Shown here one piece after another: positions 24,657 to 36,069 of a DNA stretch of 64,000 nucleotides; within the stretch, counting starts at the first letter, position 1, and every line of letters begins with the position of its first letter. This DNA is from Utricularia gibba (taxonomy: Eukaryota > Streptophyta > Magnoliopsida > Lamiales > Lentibulariaceae). The DNA is taken from NCBI GenBank assembly GCA_002189035.1, contig NEEC01000023.1, positions 1 to 64,000 of the forward strand, read 5' to 3'. A program made the translations under genes and the position numbers. The notes below the pieces were generated by a model. The model saw only the letters and a list, made by a program, of their open reading frames with translations. It was not told the origin of the DNA and made no database searches.

Positions 24657-25076
24657 CGGTTAGATGACGCTACCTTCTCTTTTCCTTTGTATCCTTGATC
24701 GATGTACGCAGTAGGTACACGCAAACTCCCACGTAGAGGGGCAATTTCACAATAAAGAAATGTGAAGCTAAAGATTTTCGATTTCTGTGGTTCATCTTTT
24801 CTCCTGATTGTGAACTCGTGCTGTAATCAAGCCTCAAGAGTTGTGAGGGCAGTTGGCGACAGAAGAATGCTTGACCACCCACTAAGACGATGCATCAGTA
24901 TAATCATCCACAAGCGGCACCAAGAAGACATTTTTGACACCATCTCGCTATAAATAGCGTATCTATCAGTAGAGTTGGATACACAAAACGTTCTTCTATT
25001 GAACAATTCGCTTAAAAGCACCATACACAACTTGATAAATCATCTTATGATGTCAAGGTGAACGATTTTCATATGC
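24657..25076. other. Spacer between two minus-strand genes
   Basis: About 420 bp between the start of the methyltransferase and the stop of the upstream minus-strand CxxC gene. It should hold that gene's 3' UTR and the methyltransferase promoter. Small frames here resemble no known protein. Confidence 0.5.
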
Positions 25077-25694
25077 TTATGAAACCAGACCGCATCCCAA
25101 GCAGTTAAGACAACGTTGAACCCTGCAAGAAACCAAAACAGCAAACACCATCAAACGACTCCTTTATTGCCTCATCTCTTTTCAAGAAGTTCAACTCAAA
25201 AATCACTTACTTGAATCCATCACAAGTCGGACAAACGCAGGGGTGTATGAAAATGGGATCATAGAGAGGAGACCAGCGTATACTCCCATTGCCATTGCAC
25301 AACTTGCACTTGTAGTAACCAATAGCTTGACACTTATTGCAGGGCTCACCATGCTTTTTCTGTAATACAAGTTAACAACATCTGCGGTTGCACGATTCCG
25401 AGCACATCAACAAAAAGACCCAAAGCTCGTTTATAGAAGACACCATTCGGTGCAAAATGGAAGGAAATACACTCTACCCTTTTAAAAGGTGATCAAAATG
25501 TTAAAACCCTTCAGCACCTGCTACTTCGTTCTGCTTATTCCTTTCAACCCAACCGCCCCACTACATGAATTTCATACCTTGTGGTGTTGGTTAACCCGTT
25601 CAGAAATGGATGAGGCCATGAATCCGACGGCAAATGTTCCACCAACGAGTGCAGCCGCAGTCGCCGCTACGGCGCGCAAGACATCAGAAGCCAT
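25077..25694 (-). CDS. Small four-CxxC (DnaJ zinc-finger-like) protein without a J domain
   Basis: Exons in coding order are 25578-25694, 25211-25359 and 25077-25122, joined in phase to 103 residues. The N-terminus carries a hydrophobic Ala/Val/Gly-rich segment (about residues 5-28), which could be a membrane anchor or organelle-targeting helix. Four CxxC pairs follow: CNKC, CKLC, CPTC and CLNC. This resembles the cysteine-rich zinc-binding region of DnaJ and BSD2-like plastid proteins, but the HPD-bearing J domain is absent. Family members typically end QRCLNCLGxG, as here. A thiol or zinc-dependent holdase role, probably in the plastid, is inference. Two CACGTG boxes lie about 110-125 bp upstream. 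Start ATG 25694 is the only in-frame Met before the hydrophobic segment. Confidence 0.85.
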
Positions 25695-25803
25695 TTACTT
25701 CATACATCACAAACGATCAAATCCCCTTGAGAGTTCTGTTTCACCGTCCGCGCCCGATCCATTTCCCTACAAAACCCGTCCGTCAAACGGAAGGGAAAAC
25801 CAT

Positions 25804-25819
25804 CACGTGGCCTCACGTG
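25804..25819. promoter_or_regulatory. Paired G-boxes (CACGTG) upstream of the CxxC gene
   Basis: Two palindromic CACGTG cores at 25804-25809 and 25814-25819 start exactly 10 bp apart, one helical turn. They lie 110-125 bp upstream of the minus-strand start codon at 25694. G-boxes bind bZIP and bHLH factors in light and ABA responses. Function here is inferred from position. Confidence 0.6.
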
Positions 25820-28263
25820 CGACGCATATACTCAACAGAATTCGGACCGGGGCTCCATGTTGCAGTTGTCGTGAAGTGTTTTAAAATATGGATTTTTTAA
25901 TTGGTAATTAGATTATTTTCAATGGAAACTCATAATTTTCGTCAATATTTTAAAATTGGAAAGTAGATGAAGATTTTAATTTTAATTTTAATTTTTATAA
26001 TAAATATAATTAAACATTATTAAAAGTTAATATACTCAATTCAATTCATTATAAAAAGAATTTAATTCAAATATATTAATAAATCAAAAAATGAGTTAAA
26101 ACTTGTTTTTAAAACATTGAATTCGAATTGAGAAGTCTTGTTATTGTAAGAATAGGGAAGCCTTCACATTCATAATGATTGTATATAGTAAATATTGAAA
26201 TTTATTATTATTATTATTATTTTCTGCATGATATAAATAAAAGTATATTACACTACTTCTAATATTGATTTTTTTCATACACACATAAAATGAGTGTGAT
26301 TATTTTTTCAAATACACAAAAAATGAGAAAGTATTCTCCAAAATCACTCCAATTCTCAAGCCTTGAAAAAACCATCCAAATCAAACCTTGAGAACAGAGC
26401 AAGTTGCTAAAGAATATGACATTGAAGCAATCCACAACGTGAAAAGATGGGTATTTCACAATGAGCCAGTTGCATTTTATTTCATTTTGGGTGTATACAC
26501 TTAAATGAGACAGCTATTTATTTTTCTGGTCTTGGGGTGAGGGACATGGGCACTTGTTTTATTTAAGAACAAATCTTGCAGTCGATGTGGGATGAATTGA
26601 TATGCAACCACCGACATCTTCTCTCTTTACCCTAAAATTCGCCCAATATTGGAGACTAAAGGTATGTTCTAGAAAATTTTTAGAACTTATTTTTATTTTT
26701 GAAAAATAAAAAGTAAAAAGAAAAATAGTTTATAAAAATAGAAGTAAAAATGGGTGTTCTAGAAGTATAAATTTTTTTATGAATTTATATTGAAAAATAG
26801 AAATAGAATACAAAAATAGCCCATCTCTACTTTTTCAAAAACTATTTTTAAAGGTAATACCAAAAATATTTTTATTAAAAGTAGAAATAAAAATAAGTGT
26901 TATTCTGGATTAAAATTATTTTTACTTTTCCAAAAATAAAAATAGGTTATAAAATTTTTCTAAAACACATCTTAATAGTCATAATATTTTTTATTTTTTT
27001 ATTAAAATAAATAATTTAATATTAATATATTAATATGATATATTCATGTATGCAATAAATTATATATTACTAGTAATCAATTGGTTTTTATATTTTTGAA
27101 ATGTAATTTATACCTCTTATGTACTTAGACTTTATATGTGCTCATCTAATCTATTGGATTATTACGATATTGTTTAGAAATAATTAAATTTACCTCTGAT
27201 TAAAAGAATAATAAAATTAATATTAATGCAAGAGCTCAGGGAATATGCTGTCCACAAGAACGCACATTGGGTCCTGATCGGTGATGGCCCCTCGGTACAG
27301 CTGTGCCACTTTTGAGCCACACATTTTTCAAATATCCAAAAATAGTAGTGCATTCATTTACACACAATAAATCCCAAGCTATTTTCGTATATTCTTTAAA
27401 TTCAGTTTTTTAAAATATAAATATAATTGAATTGAAATCATTATGAATGTATTATAAGAAATAAAGATAATTTTTATTATTTGTATATTTGATATTTAAT
27501 ATTTAAGATGGAGAACGATATTTAATTTTACAAATTTTTGACATTTGATTGATTGGTCTGTATGTTATAATATTTATGTAAAGGTCTGATTAGAACGTTT
27601 TTGGCATTTAAATTTTTTTTAAAAAGAAATTATATTATTAAAAAGAAATGGTTTATATTCTAACACGATAAAATCTAATATTATTTATTATTTTTAATTA
27701 ATTCTTGATAATCCTCTCAATCTACGCTACACGTATTACAAAAATACTCTAATTATAACGTACAATACATGACATGATATATTAAAAATATAAAAAGTAT
27801 TATTGTAAATTTAAATTATTTTAATATTCATGACTATCGTATTGCTATAGTAATTTATTACGTATTTACACAGTGTCGTATTAATTAATGTGTATTAGGT
27901 ATTCAACCTCAAGTTAAGTGATCATCTGGAATGTTTTTAATTATAAAACACTGTTTTATGAAGGTTGTGGAGTATGAAATTGAAACTGGAAGGCTGAAAG
28001 GAGGGAGGATTTACAGTTGACCTAACAAGGAAAGTAGCAAGCAAATTAGATTTAAATACATGTTATATGATTTGATTTCATTGCGACAGCCGCTTTTGCT
28101 TGACTAGTTGCTCTATAAATGCGGTATGTTGGGGGCAGCTGGTCCTTGCCCTCTTCATTTTCCTCAAGGGTGGTTGTTGGTTTGGCAGCGGAAGCTGCTG
28201 CTATCTCGAAGAAGGGATAGGAGGGTCTTTGCTTTGCGTATTTAAGTAAAGCATTGCAGGGAG
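25820..28263. other. AT-rich intergenic region with a MITE
   Basis: About 2.4 kb without a gene. It contains an (att)n microsatellite near 26200-26222, the MITE at 26660-26972 and long A/T-rich stretches. The last 300 bp form the promoter and leader of the HHP gene. Confidence 0.55.
26660..26972. mobile_element. MITE with long terminal inverted repeats and TAA target duplication
   Basis: The left end reads aggtatgttctagaaaattt. The reverse complement of the right end reads agatgtgttttagaaaaatt, and similarity continues inward for about 55-60 bp through a shared tatttttatttttg word. TAA flanks both sides (26657-26659 and 26973-26975). Length 313 bp, very AT-rich, no coding capacity. The TAA duplication suggests the PIF/Harbinger (Tourist-like) group. 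The ends differ at several bases, so this is not a recent insertion. Confidence 0.72.
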
Positions 28264-29871
28264 ATGGAGAGACGGAGAGGGTGTGTGCTGAAGAGAAACA
28301 GGTTTGTGGGTATGGATGAGAAGAAGAAGAACCAGGAAGAATTTTGCTGCAGCGAGAAGAAGGGTAATGGGAGGAAGAAGGGAGTTGAGAAATACCCACT
28401 TTTGTCCTTCAACGAGTTGCCGGATTATATGAAGGATAATGAGTATATATTGAAGTATTACAGGGTTGATTGGCCCATCAAAGAAGCCTTCTTCAGCTTA
28501 TTCCGATGGCACAATGAGACGCTCAACGTTTGGACGTATGCTTTGCTTCCGTTCTTCTTTTTTTCTTTTTTGAATTTGTTGTTTCTATGCTGCAGTTGGG
28601 TTATTATAGTTGATTGTTTGCAGGCATTTTCTGGGTTTTTTGGTGTTCGTGGGATTGACAATTGCCCATCTCGTGAGCGTGCCTCAAATGGCGGATTTCA
28701 TCACAATCATTACTGGGTATGGTTCATTCCGTATTCTCCCAGAATCTTTTGTGCTGAGATTTTCGCATTCCGCATTTCGAATTCGAGATTTGGACTAGAT
28801 CTGCCATTAGCAACGTGGGTGTGTCTATTTCCGGGGAGATTCATCCAAGTTCGTAATGGAATAGATTTCATGATAACTGCACTTTTCAATTCAGTTGAAT
28901 CTCTGAAGGCATATTCCATTCACCTGATCTAATTGTGGACTCAACAAATGCTTTATGTTCATAGTAGAATCGAAGCTTTTGGTGTAACAAGCTCTTCTGT
29001 TAGAACACCCTCCTGTTTCCTGGAATGGTTTTCAGCAATGGTTGTGTTCGTATTGACGAATTTCTTTGCGTTCTCCGCTTCAGGCATTTTCCATCGAGTG
29101 CAGAAGCCAACATCTCCAAGGATTTTTCTCTGGTTGGCATATTCTTCTTCTTCAATTGTCTTGCTCCACACTTGTCCCCAGATGGTGCTTTGAAATCTTA
29201 ACGCTCTGGCACAGGGACAGGTGAAACTGAAGGAACAAAGCTTGGAAATGGACATGAACTCCACTGATCCAACAACCTGGCCTTTCTACATCTTCCTCGC
29301 TGGCTCCATGTTCTGTCTCCTCACAAGCAGTGTCTGCCATCTCTTCTGTTGCCACTCCCAGAAACTGAATCTCCAGCTTCTCCAATTCGATTATCTCGGA
29401 ATCACAGTCATGATAATCACCTCCTTCTTCCCTCCCATATACTACATCTTCCAATGCACCCCTCATTGGCAGATCACCTATCTCACAGGCATCACAGTTC
29501 TGGGTTTTTTCACCATCATCACCTTGCTCTCCCCATGCTTTTCCACCAGCAAGTATCGCTGGTTCCGCGCCTCGCTCTTCGTATCCATGGGACTGTTCGG
29601 CCTGATCCCTGGAATCCACGCCCTGGTACTCCAATGGCATGATCCCCACAGAAACATCGTCTTGGCATATGAATCTGCCATGGCGGTTTCCTACTTGACT
29701 GGTGCTACTTTCTATGTGTTGCGAATACCAGAGAGATGGAAGCCCGGGTGGTTCGATCTCACCGGCCATAGCCATCAGATCTTCCATGTGTTTGTGGTGA
29801 TGGGAGCTTTAGCTCATTATGGAGCAGCGCAAGTGTTCTTGAGGTACAGAAGCAGCATCGCATGTGAATGA
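28264..29871 (+). CDS. Heptahelical transmembrane protein, HHP1/2/3-type (PAQR/ADIPOR family)
   Basis: PAQR-family seven-helix membrane protein; plant HHP1-3 are linked to cold, sugar and ABA signalling. Exons are 28264-28535, 28624-28716, 29084-29132 and 29215-29871, in phase, 356 residues. A basic N-terminus leads into LPDYMKDNEYILKYYR, the family motif RWHNETLNVWTH split by intron 1, a first helix, the short exon 3 linker ending SKDFSL, then six helices with SSVCHLFCCHS and GHSHQIFHVFVVMGALAHY. The conserved His residues (CH in the second block; GHSHQIFH near the end) fit the zinc site of PAQR proteins. Exon 3 was chosen because it alone joins ITG to SKDFSL in phase. AATAAA at 29943-29948 is a likely poly(A) signal. 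From memory, Arabidopsis HHP2 is also near FAD6 on chromosome 4, matching the next gene here. Confidence 0.93.
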
Positions 29872-31084
29872 TAGATACACACCTCTGGCAGGCCTTGTTC
29901 CACTTGTATTATGACAGATCCCCTTCCTTAAGCAAGCAACTCAATAAAACGAAAATACGCCATATCTGTAAACTGTGCATAACGCTTTCAAAACGGGGGC
30001 CAATGATCCAGAGCTCCATGAAAAACCACCATCTTCAAGTTTCATAAAAGATTATGAATTATTAGTAATTGATTGAGTTAAATTTTTTTAATATAATTTA
30101 TATTTATTATGTATTTAGATTCATCGGATTCTTAATTTTAACGATAACCACAACTAGAGCACATCATTACCGGGCGTCGGCCCCTTGTGTTCGAAAAGAA
30201 ACATACAGAGAGGAGAAGCAGCCTCAGTCATGTGGGATGGGCACCCGTTTGTGGCCTTAATTTGGCACATGCAATCCCATGTGCCCTTTCGGAAACCCCT
30301 CATTACCACACGCGGCTTCAACTGCAACTTGAGTCTGTACTCAGACAGTTGTGATTGGGTTGTAATGAGAGTGCTCATTATGCCCCCATATTTTTGTAAA
30401 AAAAGAAAACAAGAAAAAGTGTGGTGTCTAAATAGTCAGTATTTTAATCAGTGTTTTAAAAATCTTGATTATTAAATCCATTTTGTTCATAATAAGAATT
30501 TGATTAAATTCAAAATGTTTTAAATAAAAAATAATTTTTTATTCAATTGTAAGTCAATTATGATCACCAAGGGCTGCTATAATCACCAAAGGAAATTGAA
30601 GAATGTTAAACATAAATGCATCTAAGTCTCATTTAAAAATGAAAATAAAATAATTGAATATATAATCAATTATAAATTATTAATAATCAATTTTAATTTA
30701 ATCTTTTCTAATGTGATTCAGATTAGCTCATTTTACATTTTACACACAGTATCTTTAGTTTTAAGAGGTATAATACAAAAATATGAAAAATAAATTTGAA
30801 AAATGGTTGCGATATTGCCGAAGCTGAGTGCCACTTCGTCCCCGAGAAATATTGTCCACATACTTCCACCGTGGATATGCGGCTGCCGAGTGGCCATAGC
30901 ATGGGCATGGCATCCAACTATCCAACCATTTTTTGTTTCTGTTTTTGTTAGGAAGAATTGTTCCTGTTAAAATTCCATGGCAAATGAGCAAATTTAATCG
31001 AATTGGATTGCCCAGTTGACGCCGGAGGGAGTTTTGAGGATAATAGTGACGACAGTGATTTGGGTTTTTTTCGTTCTGGTAGCC
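29872..31084. other. Intergenic region between HHP and FAD6
   Basis: AT-rich on both sides, with a balanced block at 30150-30390 that includes the inverted repeat at 30264-30285 and several small frames that match nothing. About 30790-31084 is FAD6 promoter and leader. I see no gene. Confidence 0.5.
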
Positions 31085-34033
31085 ATGGCTTGTAGAGTCG
31101 CAGAATCGAGTTTCCTGTTCCTGGCAAGGAGCTTCCCCTTCGTCTCCTGATCGTTTTTTTAGCGGCATTGCCTTGTTGGAAAATGGTTGTTTATATGGTG
31201 TTTGCGGTGTTTTCAGGGACCCCAGAATAGGCGGACTGAGGGATGCAGGGTTTTCACTCTGAGTAAGCAGTTCAGCTTCATTTTCTTTGTTGGGCATCTT
31301 CGGTTTTTTTCTCATTCTCGTTACAAAATGGTTGTGAAGAGTAAAATTTGAACCAACTGGTATGAAATTGCTCATGTTTTGATTTGAAGACTTGACAGCG
31401 GTGCTAGGTCTAAGGCCATGAACGCTGAGTTCAGAGCTTGGTGGTTTGTGTTTTATCAGTGAATTCTATTTTAAGTGATGAGTGGATGTGTCATTGTCGA
31501 AAGAAAAACGTCTGTAATTGCCAACCTGTCTTGCTTGTGTAGTATGATGATGTTGCATTTTGGTTTTGATCGCAGGCACTTGCCCTTTGAAGTTGGAAAG
31601 CTTACCAAATAAGAGAAGAAAACAGAAACTTCTCCAATCATTCAGGCTGCAGAAAGTTGTGAAAGCTGTTGCCACTCCATTAGCCCCTTCGCAGAGAAAC
31701 AGTGAAGAGTATAGAAAGAAGTTATGTCAAGAATATGGCTTTCGGCAGATTGGAGAACCCCTTCCAGAGAATGTAACCTTAAGAGATATAATCGACACAC
31801 TCCCCAAAAAGGTTCATTTTGATTGGTTGCGTGTTTCAATCCGCTCTGAAGCAATTCCACATTCATCATCTAACTCTAATTCTGTGAAAGGTCTTTGAGA
31901 TTGATGATGTGAAAGCCTGGAGATCTGTATTGATATCTGTGACCTCCTATGCTCTTGGGATTTTTTCGATAGCTAAAGCACCATGGTATCTGCTTCCCCT
32001 AGCTTGGGCATGGACCGGAACTGCAGTTACTGGGGTTAGTGCCATAATTCTTGGTTTAAAGTAGAATGTTCCGGAAATGAAAGAAGATCTTATTGAAGAA
32101 TCTTGTTACATTACACACTGGATAATCATTATTCCCGTTATGCACTTATAGCCTGAGTTTTTTCTTGGTTTAAAGTGTTTCCCGTGTGAAGTTCTTTGTC
32201 ATAGGACATGACTGTGCTCACAAGTCTTTTTCACGCAACAAACTGGTTGAAGACATAATTGGAACCCTGGCTTTTCTTCCACTCATTTATCCCTATGAGC
32301 CATGGCGTTTTAAGCATGACAAGCATCATGCCAAAACAAATATGTATGCATCATACTTTACTTACTGAAAACTTTGTTGCTACTCCTTGTTGACTTACAG
32401 ATGGATCATTTGCATCAATTTGTATAGAAGCGTATGCTAGAACCTTTATGACACTGGGATCAACTAGAGTGTTAGGCTTGAGATGGTGAAATTCTTGTGA
32501 AATTTTAATACCAAGAAGAAAATGGTAAAAATGGAACTAGAGTGAATTACTGGTTCTTTAGATATGACAAAGCAAGAGCTCTCTTTGATTTTCCTGCTCC
32601 GCTGCTTCTGATCTTTTGGTTGCTTCTCCACTGTGTTACCGTAATGGTGCATAACAATGGATGATGTTATGCCTGATAACCTTTCTCTCACTTGCTTTGC
32701 AGGTTGTACGAGGACACAGCCTGGAATCCTGTGAAGAGAGAAGAATTCGAGTCATCTCCTCTTCTTCGGAAGGCAATTATCTTTGGATATGGCCCATTTA
32801 GACCATGGATGTCTATAGCTCACTGGTAAGGAATGTATTTTATGATGCTTTTCCTGAATGTGACCCTGTGTCTGATGTCCCTGTTTTTAAATAGGTTGTT
32901 ATGGCATTTCGATTTGAAGAAGTTCAGACCAAATGAGGTTAATCGTGTGAAGATTAGCTTGGCATGTGTATTTGCTTTCATGGCAGTGGGTTGGCCGTTG
33001 ATCATTTACCATACCGGGATAACAGGATGGATTAAGTTCTGGTTAATGCCATGGTTGGGGTATCATTTCTGGGTACTTCATTCTTTCTTTTTAAGTGAAC
33101 CATGCAGTGCATGTTTTTTAACTTTAATAACTTTATCTTTTAATGAAGCTCAGCTTTTTTCTGAAGTTGAGAATGGATTACTTCCAAGCATTCCTCAAAT
33201 ATCTTCTCAGGAATTTTTAGATATGCTATTGGCTGTTAAATGGCATGTTTTCTGTGTGATTTTCAGATGAGTACCTTCACAATGGTGCATCATACAGCCC
33301 CTCATATACCTTTTAAATCTTCGGATGAGTGGAATGCTGCTCAAGCACAGCTCAATGGAACTGTGCATTGTGACTATCCGGCCTGGTAATGTTTTCTTAT
33401 TTATTTATATCAATAGTACGAAGTTTTTCTGCTAGAACGTATCCTCTTGAACAAAGATAGAAAACCATTCGTTCATGACTTGCATAATTTCTTGAAAAGC
33501 TGTATGATATGATTTGGGAAAATCATTAACTGAATGTTGTTCTGATTCTGAGTTGCAGGATAGAGACTCTTTGTCATGATATAAATGTACACATTCCTCA
33601 TCACATCTCCCCCAGAATACCATCCTACAACCTGAGAGCTGCTCATCAGTCTATCCAAGAAAACTGGGGAAAGGTCCATTGACTCCCTTCTTTTTACGGC
33701 TGTCTGTTCTTGTGTTTTAGTGCACAAAAGCCGTTCTGAACATAGCATGATTGTTGAGGTTTTCAGTTTACATTTTCATGGATGTGTGATAAGAAACCTG
33801 TTTGCAGCAAAAAGGCTTTTTCTCTATGCATTTTCCGACTAAAGTAATTCGTTTTCTTAATGCTTTAACAGTACCTGAATGAAGCTACCTGGAACTGGAA
33901 GTTGATGAGATCCATACTCACAGTCTGCCATGTTTACGACAAGGATCGGAACTACATCGCATTTGATGAACTAGCTCCTGAAGATTCACAACCTATCAGA
34001 TTCCTTAAAAGAGTTATTCCTGATTATGCGTGA
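31085..34033 (+). CDS. FAD6: Chloroplast omega-6 fatty acid desaturase
   Basis: Plastid envelope desaturase that puts the second double bond into 16:1 and 18:1 acyl groups on galactolipids, sulfolipid and PG, using ferredoxin. CDS exons are 31085-31262 (uncertain), 31576-31811, 31891-32034, 32192-32343, 32703-32825, 32895-33072, 33267-33385, 33559-33673 and 33872-34033; phases agree from exon 2 onward. The three di-iron histidine boxes are present: HDCAH, HDKHH and HIPHH. Family blocks [49 protein letters not shown] and [12 protein letters not shown] are all intact. Exon 1 starts [12 protein letters not shown], like other FAD6 transit peptides, but its frame meets TGA and TAG. A downstream stretch of the transit peptide is open only in another frame, so at least two small indels or errors are likely there. 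The catalytic part looks functional. Confidence 0.93.
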
Positions 34034-34476
34034 ATTCTTGATGCTGCCATCTACTGTTCCGGCTGAAATCTCTCCTTAGGCACCTCACCATTCTGCCCGA
34101 GCTTGCTGGATACTTGTTGCAGCAAGTGTTGGGTGACAAATTTTCAAATACAAGATTTTTTTCTTTCCCCGAATCTCTCCTGCTTTTTCATTGTTTCTTG
34201 GTAAATTGCCAAGGTACACGTAGCAGCAACTCCCCCTGGCTTTTTTTTTTGTGAGGTGTGTTTTGGATGTCATACGAACTTTTGATATACTTGCAAAAGA
34301 AAATAAGTGCAGCAGAACAGCACAAGTCTCTTCCAAAGGCACTCAGTTTCACTTGTTCAGAGAGTGCTAGGAAGTGTAATTCGCTTGCATGAATGACAAG
34401 GATTTGCGTTTATGAACGTAAACAGAGGATGAATGTCACAACAACAAATAAGTGAACACTTTCGATGGTCTTCAGT
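34034..34476. other. Convergent 3' ends of FAD6 and OTU2
   Basis: FAD6 (plus) and OTU2 (minus) converge with 443 bp between stop codons. The sequence is balanced in composition and fits two 3' UTRs. No other feature was seen. Confidence 0.5.
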
Positions 34477-36069
34477 TCATCTGTACTCTTGGAAGTTCAC
34501 ATGCCCTGTTGCTTTTGCATGCTCCACTGCTTCCTGAAACATGAAAAGACATAAATGGTGCTTGTGGAATTTTGAAACTGACAAATGGAGGAAGAAAAGG
34601 AGGGTGATGGGAACCTTTTGTCCTATTACTCCAATTTGGCAAACGCCACACCGCAGGGTGAAGTTGGAGGTGTCTGTGTAACTTCTCCTCCTGAAAATAG
34701 TGTAAAGAATTACCATATGATCTAAATCATATAGCCTGATGCTTATTCCTCAAGGTAGGTGTTATTGGGGGGCACCATCAACGTTGTTCAAGCGATCCGA
34801 CAAAGTTATTTATATGGCCTGAGAAAAGCATGGATTACCTATGCTGATCCTTGACCAAATCAAGGACTAGTTGTTCAACAGGGCCAACAGTACCATCATC
34901 TCGCACCGGAAATATGGTCTGGTCAAATTCTTCTGGAGCCTCTTGAAATGGTGAAATCTATTCAGGCACTCGCACAATAGATTATTTTTAACACTTTTGT
35001 CCTGGATGAAAAACCTTTCATTTGATCTAGAGTATAGCTACTTAACCAATAAGATCTAAGATCCATATTCCCATAAGAAACACGAAAACTACAAGAATCT
35101 AGACACATAAAGTAGGAGCAAAAGATTGGTAAGGTGAAACAGGAAACTTACTGCCAAAGCATCATAGTGAATTCCATCATAGAGCAGCATTACTCTTTCC
35201 TTGAAGCTCTTTCCCTGAATAGCGAAAGCCAATGAATCAGTAGTGATATGGCATCAAGAATTATCTACGAAAAACACACAGAGACTTAATTCAAGACCTG
35301 CCCATACAAATCACACCGTGTAGTTTGAATATCATAAGCTGCAATTTCACGTCCATAGTACTCCGCTAATATGGATAACTCAATAGCACCTTCAGAGTAC
35401 AAAAAAACATACATATATGGTTTCAGGAACGTAAGGTGATACAGAGAAGAATGGGATCAGAAAATATTTCTGAATCCTTAGTAGCAGCACACACAGGCCA
35501 AATAGTGAAGTATATAGGAGGAATATTTAACATGTAATAAGCTGGTATATTATCCCTGGCATGCCAACTAAAAGAAACAGAAAAAAACATGAGAACATAT
35601 CAACTATGTAAGAGACTAAATCTACGCTAACCTCCCCACTTTTCGGGGTTAAGTATCCACGCTATGTATTCTTCATTAGTCTTTCCAAGGAAGGCCTCAG
35701 AGTACTTCTCTAGATCACTGGCAACAGTTGCAGCAATAACCTTCACGGTTCAAAATCACTCCATTTCACGTTCGATAAAAGAAACGAAGGTTTGCAGATG
35801 AGTGAAAACACGACTGATGTTCCGGAGAACCTCTTCTTGAAAAGATTAGAACTTGAAATGGTTCATACCTGCCGAAGCCCTGGAGCCTTCGCTTTGTCGT
35901 GGTCCATGACATACCTTCAAAAACAGGAATACATCATTGAAAATAGAAAATAATGCGTACTGAAAAATACCCAAATGAAATGATAACCATCGAAGCATAC
36001 ATACCCAACTGCATTAAACAAGCAGCTGTTATCTGAAGGAATTACTCTTCTTACTACAACACCTTCCAT
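34477..36069 (-). CDS. OTU2: OTU-domain deubiquitinase, OTU1/YOD1-type
   Basis: Cysteine protease that cleaves ubiquitin chains; this type works with CDC48/p97 in ER-associated degradation. Exons in coding order: 36005-36069, 35870-35914, 35632-35740, 35298-35389, 35152-35214, 34839-34957, 34615-34690, 34477-34533. With one restored base the product is 208 residues, the length I recall for Arabidopsis OTU2. The catalytic motif DNSCLFNA gives Asp and Cys, and GIHYDAL gives His. The C-terminal C2H2 finger reads CGVCQIG ... EHAKATGH. In exon 2 the coding strand reads CCAGGCTTCGGCAG where the family (LRQVIAA across the junction) needs CCAGGGCTTCGGCAG; exon 2 is one base short near 35879-35880. 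This again is a missing G on the coding strand. Everything else is intact. Confidence 0.93.

Noticed and set aside
29152-29787. 211-codon minus-strand frame over the HHP gene
   Set aside because: Antisense shadow of the strongly conserved HHP exon 4.
30761-31375. 204-codon minus-strand frame over FAD6 exon 1
   Set aside because: No family resemblance. It overlaps the FAD6 leader and first exon, whose MAC start and splice donor are more convincing.
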